Shown here piece by piece: positions 23,595 to 29,552 of a DNA stretch of 29,552 nucleotides. The stretch's first letter is position 1. Each line of letters starts with the position of its first letter. The notes under the pieces are model-generated. The model was not told the DNA's origin, made no database searches, and saw nothing but the letters and a program-made list of their open reading frames with translations. The stretch comes from PALSA-911 sp037442565 (lineage in GTDB: Bacteria; Pseudomonadota; Alphaproteobacteria; Acetobacterales; Acetobacteraceae), in NCBI GenBank assembly GCA_037442565.1, contig JBBIQA010000034.1, positions 1-29,552 of the forward strand. Direction: 5' to 3'. The translations under genes were made by a program, and so were the position numbers.

Positions 23595-24716
23595 ATGAGC
23601 ATCCGCCCCCCCACCCCGGAAGCCCTGCGTGAGGCGCTGCGCGCCGTGACCGACCCGGCGTCCGGGCGCGATATCGTCTCCGCCGGGCTGATCGAAGGCA
23701 TCGATGTGCGCGGCTCGCTGGTGCATGTCGCCTTGCTGACGGACCGCGCCAATGCCGCGGCCATGGAGCCGGTGCGCGCCGCGGTGGAAACGGTGCTGGC
23801 CCGCCAGCCCGGCGTGACCAACGCGACCGCGGTGCTGACCGCGCACAAGGCGCCGGCAGCCCCGCCACCGCCCGCCGCCGCCGGCCATGCCCACGGCCAG
23901 CCGCGCCCGCCGCTGCTGTTGCCGGATATCGGCGCGATCGTCGCCGTGGCGTCCGGCAAGGGCGGTGTCGGCAAATCCACCGTGGCGGTCAATTTGGCCG
24001 TCTCGCTGGCCCGCCACGGGCTGAAGGTCGGATTGCTGGACGCCGACATCTACGGTCCCAGCCTGCCGCGCATGCTCGGCCTGAACCGCAAGCCGGAGAT
24101 CCGCGGCGACAAGATGCTGCCGCTCGAGGCCTGGGGCCTGAAGGCAATGTCGATCGGCTTCCTGGTCGACGAAGACACCGCGATGATCTGGCGCGGGCCG
24201 ATGGTGATGGGCGCGCTGGAGCAGATGCTGGGCCACGTCGTCTGGGGCGCGCTGGACGTGCTGATCGTGGACATGCCGCCCGGCACCGGCGACGCGCAGC
24301 TGACCATGGCGCAGCGCGTGGCGCTTACCGGGGCGGTGATCGTGTCGACCCCGCAGGACATCGCCCTGATCGACGCGCGGCGCGGCGTGGCGATGTTCGA
24401 GAAGACCAAGGTGCCGGTGCTGGGCCTGGTCGAGAACATGAGCTTCTTCTGCTGCCCCAATTGCGGCCACCGCTCCGACATCTTCGGCCATGGCGGCGCG
24501 CGGGCGGAGGCCAAGCGCATCGGTGCCGACTTCCTCGGCGAGGTGCCGTTGCTGCTGGACATCCGCACGGCGTCGGACGCCGGCCAGCCGATCGCGGCCA
24601 CGGCGCCGGACAGCGACGCGGCGAAAGCCTATGATGCGATCGCTCAACAGGTCTGGAAGAAGATCTCCGCCAAGGACGGCGCGCGCAGCAGTGGACCGCG
24701 CATCGTGATCAACTGA
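23595..24716 (+). CDS. mrp: Mrp/ApbC iron-sulfur cluster carrier ATPase
   Basis: P-loop ATPase that carries 4Fe-4S clusters to apo-proteins in the cytoplasm. 373 aa from the ATG at 23595 (MSIRPPTPEALREALRAV); the open frame begins earlier but this start opens the domain. An N-terminal MIP18/DUF59-like domain (TDPASGRDIVSAGLIEGIDV, residues 19-80) leads through an Ala/Pro linker to the deviant Walker A ASGKGGVGKSTVAVNLA (121-128). Then DADIYGPSLPRMLGL, VDMPPGTGDAQLT, and the cluster-binding C287-P-N-C290 in the ENMSFFCCPNCGHRSDIFG block. It is divergent from hflK (215 bases between starts) and meets the kinase gene tail to tail with an 8-base overlap. Confidence 0.96.
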   Translation: MSIRPPTPEALREALRAVTDPASGRDIVSAGLIEGIDVRGSLVHVALLTDRANAAAMEPVRAAVETVLARQPGVTNATAVLTAHKAPAAPPPPAAAGHAHGQPRPPLLLPDIGAIVAVASGKGGVGKSTVAVNLAVSLARHGLKVGLLDADIYGPSLPRMLGLNRKPEIRGDKMLPLEAWGLKAMSIGFLVDEDTAMIWRGPMVMGALEQMLGHVVWGALDVLIVDMPPGTGDAQLTMAQRVALTGAVIVSTPQDIALIDARRGVAMFEKTKVPVLGLVENMSFFCCPNCGHRSDIFGHGGARAEAKRIGADFLGEVPLLLDIRTASDAGQPIAATAPDSDAAKAYDAIAQQVWKKISAKDGARSSGPRIVIN

Positions 24717-25590
24717 GGGCGGCATCCGTCTCCGCGGCTGCCGGCAGGCTGTTCTGGCTGCCGGGCCGGGTGCAGCAGATCCCTGCCGCCACGGAGGCGC
24801 GGCGCAGCGCCGGTTCCAACGCGAGACCGCGATCCAGCGAGGCCGCCAGCACGCCGACGAAGCAATCGCCGGCGGCGGTGGTGTCCACCGCGTCGATTTC
24901 ATGTGCCGCGATCGTGCTCAGCCCTTTCTCTCCGGCCAACTCCGCCCCCTTCTCACCCAGCGTGCGCACCACATCCACGCCTAGCGCCGCGCGCAGGCCC
25001 GCGGCATCGGGGAAGCAGCCGAGATACTCGGCCAGCCACGCCGCCTCGCTCTCGTTCACCACCAGCAGGTCGACCGCCGACAGGGCCTCCAGGGACAACG
25101 GCGCCGCCGGGGCCAGATTGAGAATGATTCGCGTGCCGGCGCTGCGTGCCCGGCGGATCAGCGTCTGGGTCTGCTGGCGGTCCACCTCCATCTGCAACAC
25201 CAGCGTGTTGCCGGGGCCCAGCAGCGCGTCCTCCACCTGATCCGCCCGTGCCAGCAGATTGGCGCCCGAGCCCACCGCGATGGCGTTGTGGCCCTGCGGA
25301 TCGACGGCGATCGCTGCGCAGCCTGTGGCGGCATCGGTCTCGATCACCCGCGACAGATCCACCCCGGACCCGCCCAGCAGCGCCAGCGCGCCGGCGGCCA
25401 GTGCATCCCGCCCGACCGCGCCGGCCATCGCCACCCGGGCGCCGTCCAGCGCCGCCGCCACCGCCTGGTTGGCCCCCTTGCCACCTGGTGCGACCGTCAC
25501 GCTCCGGGTCAGCAATGTCTCGCCCGAACGCGGGATCGCAGGCAGGGCGAAGATCAGATCGAGGTTGATCGAGCCGAAGACGGTGATCAC
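24709..25590 (-). CDS. rbsK: ribokinase-like PfkB-family sugar kinase
   Basis: A 293-aa kinase of the PfkB/ribokinase family, probably phosphorylating ribose or a similar sugar. The opening MITVFGSINLDLIFALP and the GGKGANQAV loop (about 37-44) are ribokinase-like. LLVVNESEAAWL is the substrate/lid region, and the C-terminal signature DAVDTTAAGDCFVGVLAA carries the catalytic base D242. The start is a GTG at 25590 that overlaps the TGA of the small upstream gene (GTGA), indicating coupled translation; an in-frame ATG 36 bases upstream lies inside that gene and adds unrelated residues. No ribose transporter or nucleoside hydrolase is nearby, so the substrate is uncertain. Confidence 0.88.
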   Translation of the reverse strand: MITVFGSINLDLIFALPAIPRSGETLLTRSVTVAPGGKGANQAVAAALDGARVAMAGAVGRDALAAGALALLGGSGVDLSRVIETDAATGCAAIAVDPQGHNAIAVGSGANLLARADQVEDALLGPGNTLVLQMEVDRQQTQTLIRRARSAGTRIILNLAPAAPLSLEALSAVDLLVVNESEAAWLAEYLGCFPDAAGLRAALGVDVVRTLGEKGAELAGEKGLSTIAAHEIDAVDTTAAGDCFVGVLAASLDRGLALEPALRRASVAAGICCTRPGSQNSLPAAAETDAALS

Positions 25591-25825
25591 GGCGCCGTGC
25601 CCAAGGCCCCCATCATCTCGTCCCATTCCCGCTTCGACAGGCCGCTGGCCTTCTGGTCCACCGCCTCGCCGGCGATCATCCGTTTCACCGTGCTCAGCAT
25701 CTGCGCCGACANNNNNNNNNNNNNNNNNNNNNNNNNNNNNNNNNNNNNNNNNNNNNNNNNNNNNNNNNNNNNNNNNNNNNNNNNNNNNNNNNNNNNNNNN
25801 NNNNNNNNNNNTCTGTCAGGCTCAT
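25587..25825 (-). CDS. small protein of unknown function, interrupted by an assembly gap
   Basis: I do not recognise it. An ATG at 25825 with a good GGAAGGGG site begins MSLT, then the sequence enters 100 N. After the gap the minus strand reads SAQMLSTVKRMIAGEAVDQKASGLSKREWDEMMGALGTAP and stops at the TGA overlapping the kinase start. The two sides are not in the same frame at the nominal gap length (239 bases from ATG to stop), so the true gap is not 100 bases or the two parts are different genes. The visible tail is helical and charged. Overlap with the kinase implies cotranscription and a short product, perhaps a regulator or accessory subunit (inference only). Confidence 0.45.
25712..25811. 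other. assembly gap (100 N)
   Basis: Exactly 100 N within the small minus-strand gene. Unlike the other two gaps, its flanks do not repeat each other, so real sequence of unknown length is probably missing. Confidence 0.95.
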
Positions 25826-25835
25826 GCACGTCCCC

Positions 25836-25864
25836 TTCCATAACCGGCAGGGAGTGCCTATATT
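25836..25864 (+). promoter_or_regulatory. candidate sigma-70 promoter of ssrA
   Basis: TATATT at 25859-25864 is a good -10 box, with TTCCAT (25836-25841) at 17-base spacing as a weak -35. It would start transcription near 25871, ahead of the tmRNA acceptor piece. A second reading is TTGCCG (25869-25874) with GATAAA (25891-25896) at 16 bases. Motif-only evidence. Confidence 0.35.
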
Positions 25865-25879
25865 CGCTTTGCCGGCTTG

Positions 25880-26155
25880 CCGGCTATGGCGATAAACGGT
25901 GCGTGGAATAAACGTTGTGGACCCGGGGGCGGTACCCGGCGCCTCCACCAGATTTCAGGTCGGATGTCCGGCCGGGGGTATGGGGGCGAAATAGGCTCGA
26001 CACGCGTGGTAAAGACTCACTTTTTGCCCGGCATGATACCGCCGTTATCGGGTCATATCACAAGTGCCAATGACAATCATGAGGCATTCGCTGTAGCTGC
26101 GTAAGCAGAGACAAGCGCGGTTAGGGGGGCCCCGGGCAACAGAATGCCCCCCACT
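25880..26155 (+). ncRNA. ssrA: tmRNA (ssrA), circularly permuted two-piece alphaproteobacterial form
   Basis: Rescues stalled ribosomes and tags the nascent protein. Gene order is permuted: the acceptor piece comes first and ends CCTCCACCA at 25950, with T-arm CCGGG/CCCGG around GGCGGTA. A 31-base intervening segment (25951-25981) follows, then the coding piece begins GGGGGCGAAATAGGCTCGAC at 25982. GGGGGCG (25982-25988) pairs over all 7 bases with CGCCTCC (25940-25946, one G-U) to form the acceptor stem. A pseudoknot-like stretch (CCCGG.../...CGGG) precedes the tag frame 26066-26104: GCC AAT GAC AAT CAT GAG GCA TTC GCT GTA GCT GCG TAA, i.e. ANDNHEAFAVAA. The ending AVAA is the ClpX-recognised form, and SspB is encoded in this window. 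The 5' and 3' mature ends are estimates. Confidence 0.93.
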
Positions 26156-26158
26156 TTT
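26124..26158 (+). terminator. hairpin at the end of ssrA, probable terminator or last tmRNA stem
   Basis: GGGGGGC (26124-26130) and GCCCCCC (26146-26152) form a perfect 7-bp stem with a 15-base loop, followed by ACTTTTCC. This is a plausible intrinsic terminator, and the loop region (CCCGGGCAACAGAA) may also belong to the last structure of the coding RNA. From here to 26373 I see no gene; the only structure is a 7-bp hairpin at 26208-26225. Confidence 0.6.
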
Positions 26159-26373
26159 CCGAATTTGGCGCGTCCCGTTGATCCGGCAGTTCCTGATCAG
26201 GCTTCCTGACCTGCGGATGCAGGTCGGCGCGGCGCGATACGCAGCCAACCCAATCGCCGTCAGTTTGCCTTGTTCGGAAGTCCCTGGCCTTCCTTCCGCC
26301 CAGCCGCCCGGTTGCCAGCCGACGCGGCCTCCCGCAGTCTTGCCCCGAACACCAATGCCATGGGGAAAAGACA

Positions 26374-27915
26374 ATGAACGGTGCCGAAAGCCTGGTGAGC
26401 ACGCTGCTGAAGAGCGGGGTCGACACCTGCTTCTCCAATCCCGGCACGTCCGAGATGCATTTCGTCGCCGCTTTGGACCGCATTCCCGGCATGCGCTGTG
26501 TGCTCGGGCTGTTCGAGGGCGTCGTCACCGGTGCCGCCGACGGCTACGCGCGCATGACCGACAAGCCCGCCGCCACGCTGCTGCATTGCGGTCCCGGCCT
26601 CGCCAACGGCCTGGCCAACCTGCACAACGCGCGCCGCGCGCTAAGCCCGATCGTCAATATCGTCGGTGACCACGCAACCTATCACCGTCCGCTCGATGCG
26701 CCGCTCACGGCGGATACCGAGGGCTGGGCACGTGGCGTCTCCGGCTGGGTCCGCACCTCCATGACCTCCGCCAGCGTCGGCGCCGATGCCGCCGCCGCGG
26801 TGCAGGCCTCGCTGAGCGGACACGGCCAGATCGCCACGCTGATCCTGCCGTCCGATTCGTCCTGGAACGAGGGCGGCGTCGTCGCCGAGGCATTGCCCCG
26901 CCTGCCGCGCCCGCAATCCGCCCCGCAGATCATCAAGCAAGCCGCGGCCGTGCTGCGCCGGGGGCAGAAGACGCTGATCGTGCTCGGCGGCAGCGCCCTG
27001 CGTGACGGGCCGATGGCCGATGCCAACCGCATCGCCGCCGCCACCGGCGCCAAGCTGATCGCCCAGGGTTCGAACGGCCGCATCCAGCGCGGCCAGGGTC
27101 GCTACCCGCTGGACCGCGTGCCCTATGTCGTCGATCAGGCGGTCCAACTACTGGCGGAATACCAGAACGTGATCCTGGTTGGCGTCGTCCGCCCTACCGC
27201 GTTCTTCGCCTATCCCGGCAAGCCCGGCTACGTGATCTCGCCCAACGCCGAGGTAACGATCCTGACCCGCCCCGAGCAGGACCCGGCCGACGCCCTGGCC
27301 CGCCTGGCCGACGAGCTCGGCGCGCCGAAGGCGGCCCTGCCGGATGTCGGTCCCCGCCCGGAAGTGGCGCGCGGCAAGCTGACCCCCGAAAGCGTCGCGG
27401 CCACCGTCTCCGCCCTGATGCCGGATGACACGGTGATCGTGGATGAAGCCGTCACCTACGGCCGCGGCTTCTTTCCGCTGACCTACGCCGCCGCCCCGCA
27501 TGACTGGCTCGCCGGCACCGGCGGCGCGATCGGGCACGGCCCGCCGACGGCGGTTGGTGCGGCGATCGGCGCCCCCGGCAGGCGCGTGATCGCGCTGCAG
27601 GCCGACGGTTCGGCGATGTACACGCTGCAGGCGCTCTGGACCCAGGCGCGCGAGCAGCTGGATATCACCACCATCCTGCTGTCGAACCGCAAGTACCAGA
27701 TCCTGATCGGCGAGTTGGCCAACGTCGGCGCCAATCCCGGCCGCACCGCGATGGACATGCTGGACCTCAGCAACCCCGATATCGGCTGGTGCAAGCTGGC
27801 CGAGGGCATGGGCGTCGAAGCCGCCCCGGCCAATGACTGCGAAACCCTGGCCGACCTGCTGCGCCGTTCGGTGAACCGAAAGGGGCCGTTCCTGATCGAG
27901 CTCGCGACAGGCTAG
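26374..27915 (+). CDS. ThDP-dependent enzyme, acetolactate synthase large-subunit-like / benzoylformate decarboxylase-like
   Basis: A 513-aa thiamine-diphosphate enzyme. N-terminal Pyr domain: FSNPGTSEMHFV and the cofactor-activating Glu in GLFEGVVTGAADGYARM (E48), then LLHCGPGLANGLANLHNA, whose His (H71) and layout recall benzoylformate decarboxylase. The middle domain runs about 190-330. C-terminal PP domain: GTGGAIGHGPPTAVGAAIG and the ThDP/Mg motif ADGSAMYTLQALWTQ...LLSNRKY (D411, N438), where the usual first Gly of GDGS is Ala. It is shorter than true acetolactate synthase (about 570 aa), and no small subunit is adjacent. It probably cleaves or decarboxylates a 2-oxo acid, but the substrate is unknown. 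A GGGGAAAAG stretch precedes the ATG. The TAG stop begins a TAGAGC repeat. Confidence 0.9.
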   Translation: MNGAESLVSTLLKSGVDTCFSNPGTSEMHFVAALDRIPGMRCVLGLFEGVVTGAADGYARMTDKPAATLLHCGPGLANGLANLHNARRALSPIVNIVGDHATYHRPLDAPLTADTEGWARGVSGWVRTSMTSASVGADAAAAVQASLSGHGQIATLILPSDSSWNEGGVVAEALPRLPRPQSAPQIIKQAAAVLRRGQKTLIVLGGSALRDGPMADANRIAAATGAKLIAQGSNGRIQRGQGRYPLDRVPYVVDQAVQLLAEYQNVILVGVVRPTAFFAYPGKPGYVISPNAEVTILTRPEQDPADALARLADELGAPKAALPDVGPRPEVARGKLTPESVAATVSALMPDDTVIVDEAVTYGRGFFPLTYAAAPHDWLAGTGGAIGHGPPTAVGAAIGAPGRRVIALQADGSAMYTLQALWTQAREQLDITTILLSNRKYQILIGELANVGANPGRTAMDMLDLSNPDIGWCKLAEGMGVEAAPANDCETLADLLRRSVNRKGPFLIELATG

Positions 27916-27970
27916 AGCAATATCAGCCTGACTGGAATCGCGAAGCGATCTTAGGCTGATGAAATTGCTC
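27913..27970. repeat. TAGAGC-type long imperfect hairpin at the stop of the ThDP-enzyme gene
   Basis: GAGCAAT (27915-27921) pairs with ATTGCTC (27964-27970), and ATCAGCCT (27922-27929) with AGGCTGAT (27953-27960), with a 3-base bulge. An inner ATCGC-GAA-GCGAT stem sits near the tip. The leading TAG (27913-27915) is the stop codon. It could terminate transcription from the upstream gene. Confidence 0.65.
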
Positions 27971-27984
27971 GCTAAAAGATGGCC

Positions 27985-28015
27985 AGAGCGTTTTCACTCT
28001 TCGTGAAAACGCTCT
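27985..28015. terminator. perfect 13-bp inverted repeat upstream of the toxin-antitoxin operon
   Basis: AGAGCGTTTTCAC (27985-27997) and GTGAAAACGCTCT (28003-28015) are exact reverse complements around a 5-base loop. It probably insulates the toxin-antitoxin promoter 8 bases downstream from upstream transcription. It shares the AGAGC core and a TTTCAC segment with the repeat at 12476-12485, so it may be a member of a dispersed repeat family. Confidence 0.65.
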
Positions 28016-28022
28016 AAGGACC

Positions 28023-28063
28023 TTGCTTCTCCTGGCAGAAAATCCTATATTCTCTGCCAGGAG
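28023..28063 (+). promoter_or_regulatory. promoter and operator of the Xre-RES toxin-antitoxin operon
   Basis: TTGCTT (28023-28028) and TATATT (28046-28051) at exactly 17 bases form a good sigma-70 promoter. A perfect 11-bp inverted repeat, CTCCTGGCAGA (28029-28039) and TCTGCCAGGAG (28053-28063), brackets the -10 box with a 13-base spacer. A dimeric antitoxin bound there would block RNA polymerase, the usual autoregulation of such operons. The right arm also carries AGGAG, the likely ribosome site of the antitoxin. Confidence 0.75.
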
Positions 28064-28075
28064 ACATCAGTCTGA

Positions 28076-28495
28076 ATGACGCAAACCCTCATCCGGTCAC
28101 TCGCCGCCAAGCCCGCGCCGCAAACGGGTCCGGTTACATCGGCCGAAGCGGCGGCCATGCTGCGGGCGGTGTTCCGGCTGTTCGAAAAATGGGGCGTCAG
28201 CGATACCGAGGCACGGGTTCTGCTCGGCCAGCCCAGTTCGTCCACGTTGTACCGATGGAAGCGCGGCGAAATCGGCGCCATCCCGTCCGATACGGTTTGG
28301 CGGCTCGCCGACCTGATGGGGATCCACAAGGCGCTGCGCTACCTGTTCGCCGATGTGGAGCGTTGCTACGCCTGGGTGCGCAAGCCCAACACCGCATTCG
28401 CCGGCCGCTCCGCGCTCGAGCGCATGCTGGCCGGCGCGCCCGCCGACATCACCGCGGTGCGGACCTACCTGGACGCGGAGCGCGGCGCCTGGTGA
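28076..28495 (+). CDS. Xre/MbcA/ParS-type antitoxin
   Basis: A 139-aa antitoxin of the DUF2384 / MbcA-ParS family. The N-terminal part (about 20-75) is an Xre-like helix-turn-helix: MLRAVFRLFEKWGVSDTEARVLLGQPSSSTLYRWKRG. The C-terminal toxin-binding domain reads LFADVERCYAWVRKPNTAFAGRSALERMLAGAPADITAVRTYLDAERG, a textbook match. It should bind and neutralise the RES toxin encoded next and repress the operon through the inverted repeat at 28029-28063. Its TGA overlaps the GTG start of the toxin, so the two are translationally coupled with the antitoxin first. AGGAG lies about 12 bases before the ATG, a long spacing. Confidence 0.94.
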   Translation: MTQTLIRSLAAKPAPQTGPVTSAEAAAMLRAVFRLFEKWGVSDTEARVLLGQPSSSTLYRWKRGEIGAIPSDTVWRLADLMGIHKALRYLFADVERCYAWVRKPNTAFAGRSALERMLAGAPADITAVRTYLDAERGAW

Positions 28496-29190
28496 GCCTG
28501 CCTCCGACCGCCGATATCGCATGGGACCCCGCCCACCGCATCATCCGCACGATCTACCCGCCGGTCTGGCTGTTCGAGGACATCGCCGATCCTGCCGACT
28601 GGGATCTCATCGCCAGCGCCGAGGCCAGGACCAATCCCCGTGTTCGCGATGATATCGGCGATCTCGCCCTGGTTCCGCCCGAAAGGCGCATCGCCGGCCC
28701 GACCGCCAGCCTGGTGATGGGCGCCTTCACCCACGCCTCCCGCGACCGGCCCAGCCGTTTCTCCGATGGCAGCCACGGCGTGTGGTACTGCGGCGACAGC
28801 TTCGACGTCGCCCTGGCCGAAACCGCGCATCACTTCGAACGCTTCATGCGCGCCACCGCCGAACCGGCCGGGGAGGCGCAGTTCCGCGAACTCCGTGCCG
28901 CCATCGCCGGCCAGTTGCACGATCTCCGCGCCGGGGACCACGAAGCCTGCCTGTCCCCCGACGACTGGCATTCCGGCCAGGCGCTCGGAGCGCGGATCCG
29001 GACGCAGGGCGGGGACGGGATCGTCTACCCCGCCGTCCGCTGGCCGCAAGGCCAGGCCGCCGCGCTGTTCTGGCCGGACCGGGTTCGCCTGCCGGTCGTC
29101 CAGGGCCGCCAGATGCTGTACCGCTGGGACGGCACCCGCATGTCCCGTTTTTTCGTTTATGGCGAGAACCAATGGTTTGCCCGGCCGTGA
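28492..29190 (+). CDS. RES-domain toxin (NAD+ phosphorylase/glycohydrolase family)
   Basis: A 232-aa toxin of the RES family (COG5654), whose studied members deplete NAD+ or ADP-ribosylate a metabolic enzyme. The start is a GTG overlapping the antitoxin stop (GTGA), reading MSLPPTADIAWDPAHRIIRTIYPP. Candidate active-site residues are R19 in HRIIRTIYP, R89 in PSRFSDG, Y99 in GVWYCGDS and E110 in ALAETAHHF. The C-terminal part, DGIVYPAVRWPQGQAAALFWPDRVR, is the closing segment typical of the family. All appear intact, so the toxin is likely active. It ends 13 bases from the convergent eutC stop. Which reaction it carries out cannot be decided by eye. Confidence 0.94.
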   Translation: MSLPPTADIAWDPAHRIIRTIYPPVWLFEDIADPADWDLIASAEARTNPRVRDDIGDLALVPPERRIAGPTASLVMGAFTHASRDRPSRFSDGSHGVWYCGDSFDVALAETAHHFERFMRATAEPAGEAQFRELRAAIAGQLHDLRAGDHEACLSPDDWHSGQALGARIRTQGGDGIVYPAVRWPQGQAAALFWPDRVRLPVVQGRQMLYRWDGTRMSRFFVYGENQWFARP

Positions 29191-29203
29191 CGGTTCCGGG
29201 CAG

Positions 29204-29552
29204 CTATCGGAGCCGTGCGACGCCCTGCTCGTCCTTCAGCCCGATCCCGGTCAGGCCCAGAACGCGCATTTGCCCGATCAGCCAGGCAAGCTTCGCCCCC
29301 GCCGCCGAGGGCGGCAGGCCTTCCGGGCGCACATTGGAAATGCAGTTGCGTTCCGCGTCGGTTCGCCCCGGGCGAGGCTGCCAGGTCAGATAGATCCCCA
29401 GGCTGTCCGCCGCCGACAATCCCGGCCTCTCGCCGATCAGCACGGCCACCGCGGCGGCTTCCAACACCGCGCCGATCTCGTCGCCCAGCGCTACACGGCC
29501 CTGGGTCGCGATCACGATGGGCGCGATCTCCCACCCCGTCAGCATCGGCCGG
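29204..29552 (-). CDS. eutC: ethanolamine ammonia-lyase small subunit EutC (partial, C-terminal part)
   Basis: The C-terminal 115 residues of EutC, the light chain of adenosylcobalamin-dependent ethanolamine ammonia-lyase, which splits ethanolamine into acetaldehyde and ammonia. Diagnostic segments: WEIAPIVIATQGRVALGDEIG, LIGERPGLSAADSLGIYLTWQPRPGRTDAERNCISNVRPEGL, and the end LGLTGIGLKDEQG. The 5' part and presumably eutB lie beyond the right edge of the window. The frame is open through the window end, so the ATG at 29545 is internal. It is convergent with the RES toxin gene. Confidence 0.95.
   Translation of the reverse strand, partial: RPMLTGWEIAPIVIATQGRVALGDEIGAVLEAAAVAVLIGERPGLSAADSLGIYLTWQPRPGRTDAERNCISNVRPEGLPPSAAGAKLAWLIGQMRVLGLTGIGLKDEQGVARLR

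Noticed and set aside
25936..25950. ssrA 3' acceptor end as an integration (att) site
   Set aside because: tmRNA ends are common integration sites, but no integrase or second copy of the acceptor end is present in the window.
25877..26104. A 75-codon plus-strand open frame
   Set aside because: Its last 12 codons are the tmRNA tag and its upstream part is the tmRNA acceptor piece and spacer; it is not a protein gene.
26208..26225. A 7-bp hairpin between ssrA and the ThDP-enzyme gene
   Set aside because: GACCTGC/GCAGGTC is perfect but has no T-run, no link to a start site and no repeat elsewhere; too little to assign a function.

Overview
The window is chromosomal DNA of a high-GC alphaproteobacterium. 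I lean towards Rhodospirillales/Acetobacteraceae: the GC-rich codon use, the mutY-DUF721-DsbA-like-smc order, an alpha-type SspB adaptor and a circularly permuted two-piece tmRNA gene all fit, but genus cannot be read from it. Three runs of exactly 100 N (6221-6320, 22984-23083, 25712-25811) are assembly gaps. Two are flanked by identical sequence on both sides and look like unmerged contig overlaps.

Layout, left to right. 1-5058: a class III alcohol dehydrogenase cut by the window edge, an unrecognised secreted protein, and a cytosine-deaminase-like amidohydrolase divergent from an APC-type amino acid permease, then a DedA-family membrane protein. 5075-12476: mutY on the minus strand, divergent from DUF721, a DsbA-like thiol oxidoreductase and smc; then cysK and a DUF4259 protein. 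12477-12619: a noncoding spacer with three successive inverted repeats, the last a 43-bp palindrome. 12616-19113, minus strand: eight genes packed head to tail (sspB, class I fumarase, a VOC protein, queA, tgt, queF, queG, a ribbon-helix-helix protein). This contains every step from preQ0 to queuosine in tRNA. 19271-23379, minus strand: hflK, hflC and a DegP/HtrA protease, an envelope quality-control group. 23595-25825: the Mrp/ApbC iron-sulfur carrier ATPase, a ribokinase-like PfkB kinase, and a small gene broken by a gap. 25880-26155: the ssrA (tmRNA) gene in permuted order, which protein-only gene finding would miss. 26374-27915: a ThDP-dependent enzyme of the acetolactate synthase/benzoylformate decarboxylase family. 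28023-29190: an Xre/MbcA-RES toxin-antitoxin operon with a well-formed promoter and operator. 29204-29552: the C-terminal end of eutC.

The most useful points are the permuted tmRNA gene with its predicted tag ANDNHEAFAVAA; the Xre-RES operon whose perfect 11-bp inverted repeat brackets the -10 box; the eight-gene sspB-fumarase-queuosine transcription unit; a set of TAGAG-type inverted repeats that supply the stop codons of four genes; the amidohydrolase that lacks two catalytic residues of cytosine deaminase; and a DedA gene whose start appears to be an ATC codon. Most of the rest is ordinary core-genome content.
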